Notes under the pieces: model-generated
Told to the model about the DNA's origin: nothing
What the model saw: only the letters and a program-made list of their open reading frames with translations
Database searches by the model: none
Made by a program: the position numbers and the translations under genes
Part shown: positions 43,892 through 52,839 of the stretch, one piece after another
Layout of the letters: each line of letters begins with the position of its first letter
How positions within the stretch are numbered: the stretch's first letter is position 1
Assembly (NCBI RefSeq): GCF_000379085.1
Contig: NZ_KB905378.1
Coordinates: 915,864-979,863, forward strand
Direction of reading: 5' to 3'
DNA from: Halomicrobium katesii DSM 19301
GTDB lineage: Archaea > Halobacteriota > Halobacteria > Halobacteriales > Haloarculaceae
Length of the DNA stretch: 64,000 bases

Positions 43892-44503
43892 CTACTCGTC
43901 GACTCGCTCTTCGAGTTCCCGGATGACCTGCTCGGTCTCGCCGCCGTCGCCCCGGACGACCTGCTTGTACTCCGAGTACTCCTGGCGAGAGAGCTCTACC
44001 GTCCTGGTCTCGCCCTCCCGCCGCAGTTCGAGCCGCACGGTGCCGTGTGGGTTGTTGCGGATCCGGTAGCCGGCGACGGCTGTGAAGACGAACCAGAACG
44101 CCAGCGACCCCCCGAGGAAGTACACCGTCGTGGTCGGGAAGGCCAGCGACTGGGCGGTCCCGGTCCACCGGGGCGGGTAGGCGTAGGCGAACAGGCCGAC
44201 ACCGACGACACAGAGGAGCGTGCCCGCGAGCACACCGACGCGCTCGCGGCGCGTGGCCGGCAGGACGACGACGACCGACGCGAGCGACGCCGGGACTCCC
44301 AGGCCTGCGAGGACGCCGGCCAGCGACTGGGCCTCGGTCGCGCTGTCGGCTCCCAGTAGCGTCCCGAGCGGCGTCGTCACGATGAGGATGCCGACGACGA
44401 CGGCGAGCACGCCGACCGCGAACAGCACGACGCCCGCGTAGACGCGTCTCGGATCGCGCCCGTTCCAGCGGGAACCGCCGTAGGCGTCGCCGAGACTCTC
44501 CAT
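43892..44503 (-). CDS. Conserved haloarchaeal four-helix membrane protein
   Basis: A 203-residue protein with a short polar N-terminus and four membrane helices (about 20-45, 58-82, 88-108, 122-145). A cytoplasmic C-terminal domain of about 55 acidic/basic residues contains SRQEYSEYKQVVRGDGGET and ends in ERVDE. The soluble tail might regulate or anchor. I recognise it as a haloarchaeal conserved family without assigned function. Confidence 0.75.
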   Translation of the reverse strand: MESLGDAYGGSRWNGRDPRRVYAGVVLFAVGVLAVVVGILIVTTPLGTLLGADSATEAQSLAGVLAGLGVPASLASVVVVLPATRRERVGVLAGTLLCVVGVGLFAYAYPPRWTGTAQSLAFPTTTVYFLGGSLAFWFVFTAVAGYRIRNNPHGTVRLELRREGETRTVELSRQEYSEYKQVVRGDGGETEQVIRELEERVDE

Positions 44504-44563
44504 ACGCGGCTACTCGTGGTCGTCGTACAAAAGGGTCCGTCAGACGGTCGCAAGACGGGGCGG

Positions 44564-44701
44564 GCTCGCCCTCGCGGTTCGCGTGTCGCGTTGCTCCCGC
44601 TCACGGTTCCGAGGGCTCGCTGGGCTCGCCCTCGCGGTCCGCGTGTCGCGGTGCTCCCGCTCACAGTTCCGAGGACTCGCTTCGTTCGCCCTCGCTGTCC
44701 G
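44564..44701. repeat. 60-bp tandem direct repeat, 2.3 copies
   Basis: Units at 44564-44623 and 44624-44683 are near-identical (gctcgccctcgcggt...gtgtcgcg...tgctcccgctcac), followed by a partial third copy to 44701. Lies between the divergent genes at 43892-44503 and 44736-45671, likely upstream of both promoters. Confidence 0.75.
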
Positions 44702-44735
44702 CAGCGGTTAGGTACTCCCCGCCGGAACCCCCGCT

Positions 44736-45671
44736 ATGGCCGATCCGTTCGGACTCTTTCTGGGTTTCGTAGCACTCCTTGCCGTTGCCTTCCTCGCGGT
44801 GTACGCCTACTACGAGAGTGCCGGCGCACCGGCACCCGTCCGCACCCGCCACGGACTGACGCCGGGGCGGTCGGCGGTCGCCGTCGCTGTCGGCGTCGGC
44901 CTCGCCGTTCTGGTCGTCGCCGTCGGCGGGCGGGTCTCGTTCGAGGCGGTGTTGGCCAGCCGACGGTACGCCCTCCGAGTCGGTCTCTGGGTGGTCGTCG
45001 TCGTCGGAGCCTGCGAGGCAGTGGCCGGGGGCTACGGCTTCGCCCGCCGGTGGTTGCGGTGTCGACCCGACCGGGTCGACGCCACGGGGCGGGTCGAGGC
45101 GGGGACGACAGCGGTGTCCGGCACGGTGACCGACGACTACGCCGCCGCTGCTCCGGTGACCGGCCGTACCGCGGTCTGCTGGTCGTGGTCCGTCTCGGTC
45201 ACCGGGCCGGGGCTGCGACGCTACGACGAGGACGATCCCCACCGGACCGTCGACGGCGGCACCGGCGGCTGTCCCTTCGTCCTCGACGACGGGACGGGGC
45301 CGCTGTGTGTCGATCCCACGGACGCGACGCTCGCCGTCGACGGTGAGCGGTCGGTCGTCCGGCGACCAGACAGTGCGCCGCCCGACGGCTTCGTCGACCC
45401 CGCACCCAGCGTCGAAGCCGATTACGCAGACCGGCCACGCGAGTACACCGAGGCGGTGCTCCGGCCCGGAGAGACCGCGACCGTCTGGGGTGCGGTGGTG
45501 AGCGACGACGACGGACCGGTCCTCCGTGGTCCCCGGACCACGATCGTCGCCGGGTCGCCGGCCGGCGTCGCGCGGCGGTACCGCCGCCGGGCCGCTGGCT
45601 ACGCTCTCGCCGGGATCGCGGGCGGGGCCGTCGGCGTCCTCGGCCTGCTCTGGAGCGTCGGCGGGCTCTGA
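44736..45671 (+). CDS. Membrane protein with GIDE-like domain
   Basis: A 311-residue protein. Three N-terminal membrane helices (about 5-25, 45-65, 80-100) are followed by a soluble beta-rich domain of about 170 residues. It has VSGTVTDDYAAAAPVTGRTAVCWSWS, LDDGTGPLCVDPTDATL and ETATVWGAVVSDDDGPVL. A final helix pair (285-308) closes it. The soluble part resembles the GIDE/BAM-like domain seen in some archaeal membrane proteins and in MULAN. Function unknown. Confidence 0.7.
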   Translation: MADPFGLFLGFVALLAVAFLAVYAYYESAGAPAPVRTRHGLTPGRSAVAVAVGVGLAVLVVAVGGRVSFEAVLASRRYALRVGLWVVVVVGACEAVAGGYGFARRWLRCRPDRVDATGRVEAGTTAVSGTVTDDYAAAAPVTGRTAVCWSWSVSVTGPGLRRYDEDDPHRTVDGGTGGCPFVLDDGTGPLCVDPTDATLAVDGERSVVRRPDSAPPDGFVDPAPSVEADYADRPREYTEAVLRPGETATVWGAVVSDDDGPVLRGPRTTIVAGSPAGVARRYRRRAAGYALAGIAGGAVGVLGLLWSVGGL

Positions 45672-45718
45672 GAGCGGCCGCTCGGACGGACGCTCGGAAA
45701 GACAGCGGCGAAAAGCGT

Positions 45719-46462
45719 CTATTCGCTCTGGATGCGCGGCGCGAGCATGTAGGTGACCGATCCCTGTCCCTCGGCGAAGTCGAAGTGCATCTTGACGGGG
45801 AACTCGTCGCCCAGTTCCATCCGGACCTCGGCGTCTTTCGGGATCGCCTTGTTCATGTTCTGCAGGTAGTCCAGCGAGAACAGCGAGTGAGCGTCGCCGG
45901 GCGTGAGATCGATCAGGTCCTCGCGGTCGAGTTCGAGGTGGACGTCGTCGGTGTCGCCCTCCGCGTCGACGTAGAACAGTTCGTCGGTGGCGTCGACGCC
46001 CAGGGCGATGTGATCGGAGACCATGTCGGCGGCCGTTACGGAGCGGTCGATATCCTTGCCCTCGATAACGACGTGGGCCGCCAGATCGAGATCGGGCAGG
46101 TCCGGCTCCTGCCGGATCGAGTCGGGGTCGATCAGCGCGAGCGTGTACTCCAGCCCGTCGATGGCGATGTGGAGCTTGCGCGTCTCTTCGTCCAGTTCGA
46201 GGTGGACGAGCTGTCCGGCGTCGGCCATGCCGGCGATGTCTTCGAGCCGCGAGAGGTTGACACCGATGAGGCCCCCGTCGGTCTCGTAGGATTCGAAGGC
46301 TGCGGCTTCGAGTGTGAGATCGACCATCCCGACGTTGGCGGGATCGACGGCGCGAATTTCGAGGCCCTCATCGTTCAGGTGGATCTTGCACTCGTCCACC
46401 AGCACGCTCACGGAGTCGAGTGTCGCCTGGAGCGTGTCTGCGCTCACGATGGCGTTGAACAT
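45719..46462 (-). CDS. pcn: DNA polymerase sliding clamp PCNA
   Basis: Ring-shaped processivity factor, 247 residues. [21 protein letters not shown] at the start, [21 protein letters not shown], the interdomain connector region (about 118-130, with [12 protein letters not shown]), and the C-terminal [13 protein letters not shown]. Acidic surface patches replace the basic ones of mesophilic PCNA, as in Haloferax. Start at ATG 46462; a longer frame to 46504 is not family-like. Expected to recruit DNA polymerase, FEN1 and ligase. Confidence 0.96.
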   Translation of the reverse strand: MFNAIVSADTLQATLDSVSVLVDECKIHLNDEGLEIRAVDPANVGMVDLTLEAAAFESYETDGGLIGVNLSRLEDIAGMADAGQLVHLELDEETRKLHIAIDGLEYTLALIDPDSIRQEPDLPDLDLAAHVVIEGKDIDRSVTAADMVSDHIALGVDATDELFYVDAEGDTDDVHLELDREDLIDLTPGDAHSLFSLDYLQNMNKAIPKDAEVRMELGDEFPVKMHFDFAEGQGSVTYMLAPRIQSE

Positions 46463-46535
46463 CTTGGCCACGGCTACGCCCCCATCCATTAAAAAAGACG
46501 CCATTCACCGCGTGCGCGTGCGGCGACGACTGTCG

Positions 46536-47648
46536 TCAGGGCTCGGGGTCGAACACGTCGGTCTGTTCATCGCCCTCCCGCATGATGACGGCCATGAAGC
46601 CCTTGCGAGCGACCCGGCTGAGAGCGTGATCCACGAGCTTGATCGGGCCGGGGACCTCGGCGTGCAGGGTCGTGATCGCGGTCGAGCCCGGCGGGACCGG
46701 CGTCGTCTCGACGAAGCGGTTGGGCTCTCCGGCGATCGAGCCCTGTTGCCACACCTTGTCCCAGACGGAGCCGATCGGGTGGTAACTGGACATGAGATTC
46801 GGACCGCCGGAGACGAAGTACACCCGAGCAGTGTCGCCCACGTCGATGCTGGGCGAACCGTAGCCGTCGGGGGTTATCGCGTACTTCTCGCCGTTCATGA
46901 GGACGTAGGTCGGCTCCTCGGCGGCCATCGCCTCCATGTCGAAGTCGTGGTGGCCTTCCTCTCCGGTCTCGCCGGTCGTGTACAGCTCGTGCTGGCCGAA
47001 GTAGAACTCGTGGTCCACTTCGGGCAGGCCGTCTTTGGGTTCGACGAGGATCAGCCCGAACATCCCCGACGAGATGTGCATGTCGAGGTTCGGCACGGCA
47101 CAGTGGTAGGTGAAGCTTCCGGGGTAGGTCGCCTCGAAGCGGAAGGTCTCGGTCTCGCCGGGGGCCACCATCGACGCCTCCGCGCCGCCGCCGGGGCCAC
47201 GCACCGCGTGGAGGTCGATGTTGTGAGGCATCGAGTTGCCCTCCTCGTTGGTGACGGTCATCTCGACGGTGTCGCCCCGACGCACGCGGATCATCGGTCC
47301 GGGGATCTGGTCCTCGAAGGCCATGTACGTGTACGTGACGCCGGGCTCGACCTCGGCGACCAGCTCTTTGGTGGTCAGTTCGACCTCGTGGGTCGTCGGT
47401 TCGTCCCGATCGATCGGGTCGGGAATGTCGGTCGGGTCCGCGGCGATACGGTCGACGTCGGTCTCCGTGGCTGGGTTCATGCTTGGCTCCTGTGGGGTCG
47501 CGCGATCAGTCGTCGATACCTCGGTCGCCTCCTGGTTGCTCGGCGCGGTACAGCCGGCGAGGGCGGCCGTCCCGCCGACGCCGAGCGCCTTGAGCACGCG
47601 GCGACGCGTCGAGCGTGGAATAGATGACATTGAGCTTGCCTCCGACAT
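46536..47648 (-). CDS. nirK: Copper nitrite reductase NirK
   Basis: Exported lipoprotein-like denitrification enzyme reducing nitrite to NO, 370 residues. Tat motif RRRVLKALG, then lipobox LAGC. The first cupredoxin domain has type-1 Cu ligands in MPHNIDLHAV and YHCAVP...HISSGM. The second cupredoxin domain (about 215-350) includes the type-2 site His in SSYHPIG. The ATG at 47648 is preferred because a TATA box lies 25 nt upstream, giving leaderless expression; a later in-frame ATG at 47630 is also possible. Electron donor could be the halocyanin at 39010-39426. Confidence 0.92.
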   Translation of the reverse strand: MSEASSMSSIPRSTRRRVLKALGVGGTAALAGCTAPSNQEATEVSTTDRATPQEPSMNPATETDVDRIAADPTDIPDPIDRDEPTTHEVELTTKELVAEVEPGVTYTYMAFEDQIPGPMIRVRRGDTVEMTVTNEEGNSMPHNIDLHAVRGPGGGAEASMVAPGETETFRFEATYPGSFTYHCAVPNLDMHISSGMFGLILVEPKDGLPEVDHEFYFGQHELYTTGETGEEGHHDFDMEAMAAEEPTYVLMNGEKYAITPDGYGSPSIDVGDTARVYFVSGGPNLMSSYHPIGSVWDKVWQQGSIAGEPNRFVETTPVPPGSTAITTLHAEVPGPIKLVDHALSRVARKGFMAVIMREGDEQTDVFDPEP

Positions 47649-47670
47649 CTGCACCTTTCTGCCCAGACCG

Positions 47671-47676
47671 CATATA
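47671..47676 (-). promoter_or_regulatory. TATA box of nirK
   Basis: TATATG on the minus strand, about 25 nt before the nirK ATG, within gcatatatgcgg. Spacing implies a leaderless transcript. Confidence 0.6.
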
Positions 47677-47679
47677 TGC

Positions 47680-48108
47680 AGAAGCGGTTTCTCAGGCCGT
47701 CAGAAGCGCCCTCACGCGCTGAGAACGGGGCGAACTGGTTCGCTTCGTTCTATACCAACACTCGATTTTCTCCGGACTGTCCGCGTGGCCGTGCCGTGCG
47801 TGTCGACACCACACTATCGTTTAACTGGCCTCGGGGAACATCTTCGACGGCGTTCTTGGGCCTCGTCACCGAGCGCGAGCCCCGGCCCGGTCGCCGACGT
47901 GCTGGCCGACGAGACCGATAGCCCCGAACCGACCGTCGAGGCGATGCGTCGCGGGCCCGAGGAGTGGGCGATCCGCATCGAGAAGCGCGCCGCGGTCGAG
48001 GCGACCGCGGACTGACGGCCACGTCCCGATTGCCGCTCGCGACGCCCGCGCCGTGGCGGTGCTCCGAGCGAGTTATCCGTCTCGGCGGGCTACTCCGGAC
48101 AACTGATC
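47680..48108. other. Intergenic region with possible frameshifted coding remnant
   Basis: No intact gene. On the plus strand, frame 2 reads FLGLVTEREPRPG (about 47850-47890) and frame 3 continues GPVADVLADETDSPEPTVEAMRRGPEEW... to a TGA at 48013-48015. Joined by one frameshift in the ggcccgg run, they would make a short acidic protein, but there is no ATG. The last 90 bp lead to rlmE. Confidence 0.35.
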
Positions 48109-48897
48109 ATGTCTGGTAAAGACGACTACTACAACAGGGCCAAACAGGAGGGGTATCGCGCCCGGTCAGCCTACAAGCTACAGCAACTCGACGAGACCGC
48201 CGGCCTGCTGGGGCAGAACCGAACGGTCCTCGACCTCGGGGCCGCACCCGGCGGCTGGATGCAGGTCGCCGCGGAACGCGTCGGCAGCGGCGGCGTCGTG
48301 ATCGGCGTCGACCGCCAGCGTATCGACGACCTCGACGACCCCGACGCGAAGGTTGAGACGATCCGCGGGGACATGACCGACGAGTCGACCAGAGCCGAAG
48401 TGCGCGACGTGGTCGGTGCCGAGGGCGACGAGCGCCCGGTCGACGTGGTCATCTCCGACCTCGCGCCCAACATGACCGGTCAGTACGACCTCGATCACGC
48501 CCGGTCGATCCACCTCGCGCGCCAGGCGTTCGCGGTCGCCGAGGACGTGCTCGCGACCGGCGGGGACTTCGCGGTGAAGGTGTTCGACGGCCAGGACCTC
48601 GCCGACCTGGAGGCCGACATCGAGAGCGAGTTCGAGTACGTCCGGCAGGTCCGGCCCGACGCCTCCCGGGACTCGTCGTCGGAGCTGTACCTCGTCGCGA
48701 AGGGCTTTCTCACCGCGCCGGTCCGCGAGGGCGACACGGTAGAGGTGACCATCGAAGACGTGGGCAGCGAGGGCGACGGCATCGCCAAGGTCGAGGGGTA
48801 CACGCTGTTCGTCTCCGGGACCGAAGCGGGCGACACCGTCACGGTCCGGGTCGACGACGTGAAACCGAACTTCGGCTTCGCACAGCCCGTCCAGTAG
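48109..48897 (+). CDS. rlmE: 23S rRNA 2'-O-methyltransferase RlmE with TRAM domain
   Basis: FtsJ-family SAM methyltransferase, 262 residues. N-terminal YYNRAKQEGYRARSAYKLQQ (catalytic Lys), SAM site LDLGAAPGGWMQVAAE, catalytic Asp in VVISDLAPNMTG, Lys in VKVFDGQD. A C-terminal TRAM domain (about 205-262; VREGDTVEVTIEDVGSEGDG) adds RNA binding, a haloarchaeal feature. Modifies the ribosomal A-loop by homology. Upstream AT content rises only near the ATG. Confidence 0.95.
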   Translation: MSGKDDYYNRAKQEGYRARSAYKLQQLDETAGLLGQNRTVLDLGAAPGGWMQVAAERVGSGGVVIGVDRQRIDDLDDPDAKVETIRGDMTDESTRAEVRDVVGAEGDERPVDVVISDLAPNMTGQYDLDHARSIHLARQAFAVAEDVLATGGDFAVKVFDGQDLADLEADIESEFEYVRQVRPDASRDSSSELYLVAKGFLTAPVREGDTVEVTIEDVGSEGDGIAKVEGYTLFVSGTEAGDTVTVRVDDVKPNFGFAQPVQ

Positions 48898-48988
48898 CGT
48901 CTCGGAGGGGTCGCCGAGCGATTTAGGTGTGTTCGGCACCTACCTGTTCGTACGGACACACCCGCCCGAACACCCGTGTCCGCCAGCT

Positions 48989-49609
48989 ATGACGCTCATC
49001 GATCCCGCCGACGCTCCGCGCAAGACTGCACTGGCTCCCGACCTGCGACGACTCGATGAGCGGGCCGCTCGCGCCTGGACGGAGGCGATGGCGGTACGGT
49101 CGCTCCCGGGCTCGCGCTACGCCGTCGACTCCGAGAGCGGTGCGACCTACGTCGTCGACGCGACGACCGGCAGCTGTACCTGTCCCGACCACGAGATCAG
49201 AGGCCGGCGGTGCAAGCACGTCCGCCGGGTGGCAATCGAGATCACCGCCGGTCGGGTCCCACCGCCGGGGCAGGTCCGGGCGGCGTGTGACGCCTGCGGG
49301 ACCGAGACGTTCGTTCCCGAGGACGCCCCGACGCCCCATCTCTGTGGGACCTGCGCGCTCGATCCGGGGACGGTCGTCCTCGACCGGGAGACGGGTGACC
49401 GGCTGGTCGTCGTCCGCGTTACCGATCGCCGGGCCGACGACGTCCGCGTCGACGCCACGGACTGTACGGTCGCGGCCTACCCCACCAACGAGGGGTATCC
49501 GGCCGACGACGTCGTCGTCGAGGCGGCGTATCTGGGCGACGGCGACCGCCGGTACTCGTTCCCCCGGTCGCGGCTCCGGCGAACGGACGACGCGGCGCTG
49601 CTCGCGTGA
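48989..49609 (+). CDS. SWIM zinc-finger protein
   Basis: A 206-residue protein. The SWIM motif CxCx(n)CxH is visible as SCTCPDHEIRGRRCKHVRRV (about 53-72), preceded by a conserved strand region VDSESGATYVVD. A second Cys-rich unit CDACGTET...CGTCALD (about 90-115) is followed by a beta-rich C-terminus. SWIM proteins bind DNA or mediate protein contacts in repair and transcription. ATG 48989 is used; a TATA-like gatttaggtg lies about 70 bp upstream. Confidence 0.8.
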   Translation: MTLIDPADAPRKTALAPDLRRLDERAARAWTEAMAVRSLPGSRYAVDSESGATYVVDATTGSCTCPDHEIRGRRCKHVRRVAIEITAGRVPPPGQVRAACDACGTETFVPEDAPTPHLCGTCALDPGTVVLDRETGDRLVVVRVTDRRADDVRVDATDCTVAAYPTNEGYPADDVVVEAAYLGDGDRRYSFPRSRLRRTDDAALLA

Positions 49610-49711
49610 CCGAGCGCCGTCCCCAGGCCCCGACGCGCCCACACGACGCCGTTCGACCCCGAGAATCCGTCGCTCGTAAGCGTTTTGCCGACGGCCACAG
49701 TAGCCAGTCGC

Positions 49712-50149
49712 ATGGCCGACTGTCCACTCGCGGACGACTGCCCCGAGTTTAGCGAGCGCATCGAGGGGATGGGGTGTCAGCACTACGGCGACCGCGGTGG
49801 TGCCGAGTGGTGCAACCACTACAACCAGCCGATCTCGGACCTGAAGAGCCAGCCGGTCAAACTCGGCGAGGAAGTCGTCGTCGAGGTCGACGACATCCAC
49901 GAGAGCGGTGCCGGCGTCGGCCGCACCGAGGACGGCTTCATCGTGATGGTCGACGGCCTCCTCCCACCGGCGAAGGCCCGCGTCCGGATCACGAAGGTCC
50001 GGTCGAACCACGCCCGCGCCGACGAGGTCGAGCGTCTCGAACTGGACGAGGACGACGAGGGGGAAGACGACGAAGACGAGGGGTACCAGGGCGACGACGA
50101 GGAGGACGACGAGCGCCTCGGCAGCCGCGACAACTTCTGGGGCGGATAG
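49712..50149 (+). CDS. TRAM-domain RNA-binding protein
   Basis: A 145-residue protein. The N-terminal Cys/His cluster (MADCPLADDCPEF, CQHYGD, WCNHYN) probably binds zinc. A TRAM domain (about 50-108; VKLGEEVVVEVDDIHESGAGVG ... ARVRITKVR) follows, then an acidic tail of about 35 residues. Small TRAM proteins act as RNA chaperones in archaea. Start at ATG 49712 keeps the Cys cluster near the N-terminus. Confidence 0.85.
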   Translation: MADCPLADDCPEFSERIEGMGCQHYGDRGGAEWCNHYNQPISDLKSQPVKLGEEVVVEVDDIHESGAGVGRTEDGFIVMVDGLLPPAKARVRITKVRSNHARADEVERLELDEDDEGEDDEDEGYQGDDEEDDERLGSRDNFWGG

Positions 50150-50236
50150 CGCCGTCGGGGTGGACAGTCTCCCGTTTTTCCCGGACACTGACGGCGGATC
50201 ATCGGATTTATTCGAGCCCGTCGGGCACGGTAGCCC

Positions 50237-50624
50237 GTGCCGTCGGCGTCTTCGCCCGAGTCATACGGACGGTTGTAGGAATTTACCGGTGAGCGTCTAC
50301 CCCGTGGCGACGCTCACCGGTAAGCAACTACAACTTTCCGTATCAGACACCGCTCACGGCGACGAGCACAGCGAGGCGTCCGTCGAGGCGACACTCGACG
50401 ACGCGCTCGAACGGGTCGCCCACGGTGCGACGGTCTCGATTCCGGGCATCCTCTTCCAGCGCGCGCTCACGCTGGCGTTTATCGCCGTTCTGACGAACGG
50501 CTTCAGCGCCGGAGCCTACGGCGTCTTCGCGGTCGTCCTGCGGTGGCTGGGGTTCACACCGACGGAGCGACGACTGGCCGAGACGCTGCTCGACCGCTAT
50601 CGCACTCGCCTGTCGAGGCGCTGA
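50237..50624 (+). pseudogene. Flippase gene with element insertion and large internal deletion
   Basis: A GTG at 50237 begins MPSASSPE, and an F2 element (50264-50342) sits at codon 9. After removal of element and one TCA the frame continues SDTAHGDEHSEASVEATLDDALERVAHGATVSIPG, then a first membrane helix and the motif [12 protein letters not shown] typical of oligosaccharide flippases. It then jumps directly to a C-terminal piece ([19 protein letters not shown]). About 400 central residues are missing, so only the two ends remain. Flippase assignment is by recognition of the N-terminal pattern. Confidence 0.65.
50264..50342. mobile_element. F2 palindromic element (79 bp), TCA duplicated
   Basis: Ends TACGGACGGTTGTAG / CTACAACTTTCCGTA, with a variant inner palindrome tttaccggtgagcgtc / gacgctcaccggtaa. 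TCA at 50261-50263 and 50343-50345. Inserted near the 5' end of the flippase remnant. Confidence 0.88.
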
Positions 50625-50661
50625 CGACGACGTTTTGGGGCTGCCGCGCGCATCGGACCAC

Positions 50662-51444
50662 ATGGATCTGAAACTCGACGGCAACGTCGCACTGTGTACC
50701 GCAGCGACCAGCGGCCTCGGACTGGCGAGTGCCACGGCGCTGGCCCGCGAGGGCGCTCACGTCGCGATCTGTGGCCGCACGGCGTCCCACGTCGACGACG
50801 CTCGCGAGCAACTCGAAGCGACCGGCGACGGCGACGTGCTGGCCGTCGAGGCCGACATCACCGATCAGGATCACGTCGCCGCCTTCGTCGAGGAGACCGT
50901 CGGCGAACTGGGCGGGCTGGACCACGTCGTCACGAGTGCCGGCGGTCCCTCCAGTGGGGACTTCCGCTCGACGACCGACGACGACTGGTACCACGCCTAC
51001 GACCTGCTGGTGATGAGCGCGGTGTGGACCACCCGCTTTGCCTACTCCCATCTCCGGGACTCAGCGGCCGGGACAGTCGTCAACATCACCTCCCGCTCGG
51101 TCAGAGAGGTCATCGACGACCTCGTGCTGTCGAACTCGGTCCGGCGGGCCGTCATCGGCCTCATGAAGACACAGGCCCGCGAGTTCGCCCCCGAGGTCCG
51201 GGTCAACGCGGTCCTCCCCGGCGCTCACGAGACCCCCCGCATTCAGGAACTGATCGAGGACGCCGTTTCCCGCGGGGAGTACGACAGCTACGAGCAGGGG
51301 CGGGCCGAGTGGTCCGACGCGCCGCTGGGCCGGATCGCCGACCCGCGAGAGCTGGGCGACGTGGTCGCGTTCCTCTCCAGTGCGCGCTCGTCGTACGTGA
51401 CGGGGGCGGCACTGCCCATCGACGGCGGATCGATGCGGAGCTAG
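50662..51444 (+). CDS. Short-chain dehydrogenase/reductase, atypical active site
   Basis: A 260-residue SDR: cofactor motif [12 protein letters not shown], then NAG-equivalent [14 protein letters not shown] (catalytic Ser) and GG-terminated C-terminus [10 protein letters not shown]. Where the usual Tyr-x3-Lys should be it has [14 protein letters not shown], so the catalytic Tyr is absent and Asn/Ser take its place. Some bacterial and archaeal SDRs share this change. Substrate unknown. Start at ATG 50662; its TAG stop overlaps the convergent neighbour's stop in CTAG. Confidence 0.85.
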   Translation: MDLKLDGNVALCTAATSGLGLASATALAREGAHVAICGRTASHVDDAREQLEATGDGDVLAVEADITDQDHVAAFVEETVGELGGLDHVVTSAGGPSSGDFRSTTDDDWYHAYDLLVMSAVWTTRFAYSHLRDSAAGTVVNITSRSVREVIDDLVLSNSVRRAVIGLMKTQAREFAPEVRVNAVLPGAHETPRIQELIEDAVSRGEYDSYEQGRAEWSDAPLGRIADPRELGDVVAFLSSARSSYVTGAALPIDGGSMRS

Positions 51445-51677
51445 CGCTGCTCGCGTTCGTCGATTCCGCCGACGACGGTGCGCTCGCTGGCGACGGACTG
51501 CCAGACGACGATGCCGAGCGACGCGACCGCGACGATCGCCGTCAGCAGGTAGCCCGTGCTGTCGACGGTGTAGAGTTCGCCGGGGAAGAAAAACGACAGC
51601 GCCAACAGCCCGACGGCCGCGAAGCCGACGATGAACGGAATGACGAACAGCCAGAACTGCCGGGCAGCGCCTGCCAT
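51441..51677 (-). CDS. Small two-helix membrane protein
   Basis: A 78-residue protein with a short polar N-terminus, membrane helices at about 9-31 and 43-62 and a charged tail ([14 protein letters not shown]). Convergent with the SDR gene, sharing the CTAG stop overlap. A haloarchaeal hypothetical without known function. Confidence 0.68.
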   Translation of the reverse strand: MAGAARQFWLFVIPFIVGFAAVGLLALSFFFPGELYTVDSTGYLLTAIVAVASLGIVVWQSVASERTVVGGIDEREQR

Positions 51678-51734
51678 GGCGTCGGTTACAGCCGGCTATG
51701 GCAAGACTTTTTCGACAGTGGCGGTCGGGTCACG

Positions 51735-52733
51735 TCAGAACGCGTCCTCGTCTCGGAGGCGAGCGACGACCTCGCGAACGCGCTGGCTCTCGTCGGCGGG
51801 GACGACCAGCGTTCGGTCGCCGTAACTCGCGACGACGAGGTCGGAGACGCCGACGAGACTGACGTGGCCGTCGGTCGCGACGACGTTGTCCCCCGCGTCG
51901 ACGGTCACGGCGTCGCCGAGCACGGCGTTGCCGTCGTCGCCCGCCGGCAAGTGCCGCGCCAGCGCGTCCCACGCGCCCAGGTCGTCCCAGGCGAAGTCGG
52001 CGGGCACGACGAACACGCCCTCGGCCCGTTCGAGGACGGCGTAGTCGACGCTGACCGGATCGACGGCGTCGAACCCCCGTTCGGGTTCGCCCCGCTCCAG
52101 TGCGTCGGCCAGATCCGACAGCGGCGACGCCCGCGCGGCCGACAGCAACGCCTCGGGCGTCCACGCGAACATGCCGGCGTTCCAGTAGCAGCCACGGTCG
52201 ACGTAGTCTGTTGCGGTCTCGCGGTCCGGCTTCTCGTGGAACTGCGTGACCGTCTCGTACCACTCTCGGCGCTCTCCGGGCTCGATGTAGCCGTAGCCCG
52301 GTTCCGGGCGCGTCGGTTCGACACCGACGGTCACCAGCCCCTCCGTTTCGACTGCGGTGCGAGCCGCCCGTCGCCCGACGGCCTCGAAGCCGTCGCCGAC
52401 GACGTGGTCGCTTGGCACCGCAAGGAGCACGCAGTCGCCGACCTGCTCGCGGATCCGGTGGGCGGCGTAGACGAGCGCGGGGCCGGTGTCTTTCGGCGCT
52501 GGCTCGGTGAGGACGGCGGCCTCGGGCGCGTGGTCGTGAACCGCGTCGGCGAAGGCCTCGCGAGTGAGGACGTACGTCTCGTCGGCGAAACTGACTCGCT
52601 CGACGGCTCTGGTCAGCAGCGACCGGTCGCCGCCGAACGACTGGAACTGTTTGGGCTGGTCGGCCCTGCTGGCCGGATAGAGGCGCGTCCCGGTCCCGCC
52701 GGCCAGTACCAGGGCGACGATGGGGCGATCCAT
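51735..52733 (-). CDS. manC: Mannose-1-phosphate guanylyltransferase-like nucleotidyltransferase
   Basis: Makes GDP-mannose (or a related NDP-sugar) from sugar-1-phosphate for glycans. 332 residues. Nucleotide motif LVLAGGTGTRLYPASR, KPKQ-equivalent DQPKQFQSFGG, the ManC signatures PAPKDTGPALVYAA and FHEKPDRETA, then CYWNAGMFAWTPEALL. A short C-terminal domain lacks the cupin isomerase part, so it is monofunctional. The flippase remnant nearby suggests a former surface-polysaccharide locus. Confidence 0.9.
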   Translation of the reverse strand: MDRPIVALVLAGGTGTRLYPASRADQPKQFQSFGGDRSLLTRAVERVSFADETYVLTREAFADAVHDHAPEAAVLTEPAPKDTGPALVYAAHRIREQVGDCVLLAVPSDHVVGDGFEAVGRRAARTAVETEGLVTVGVEPTRPEPGYGYIEPGERREWYETVTQFHEKPDRETATDYVDRGCYWNAGMFAWTPEALLSAARASPLSDLADALERGEPERGFDAVDPVSVDYAVLERAEGVFVVPADFAWDDLGAWDALARHLPAGDDGNAVLGDAVTVDAGDNVVATDGHVSLVGVSDLVVASYGDRTLVVPADESQRVREVVARLRDEDAF

Positions 52734-52839
52734 GTGTCCGCTTGGACGCCGGCCGCTCTCAAAAATTCTGTCCGATAGACCGTCGCCCGAGTCCGCGACC
52801 GCCGAAGGATTGAGTGTCGTGGCAGTTCGTCCCTCGAAT

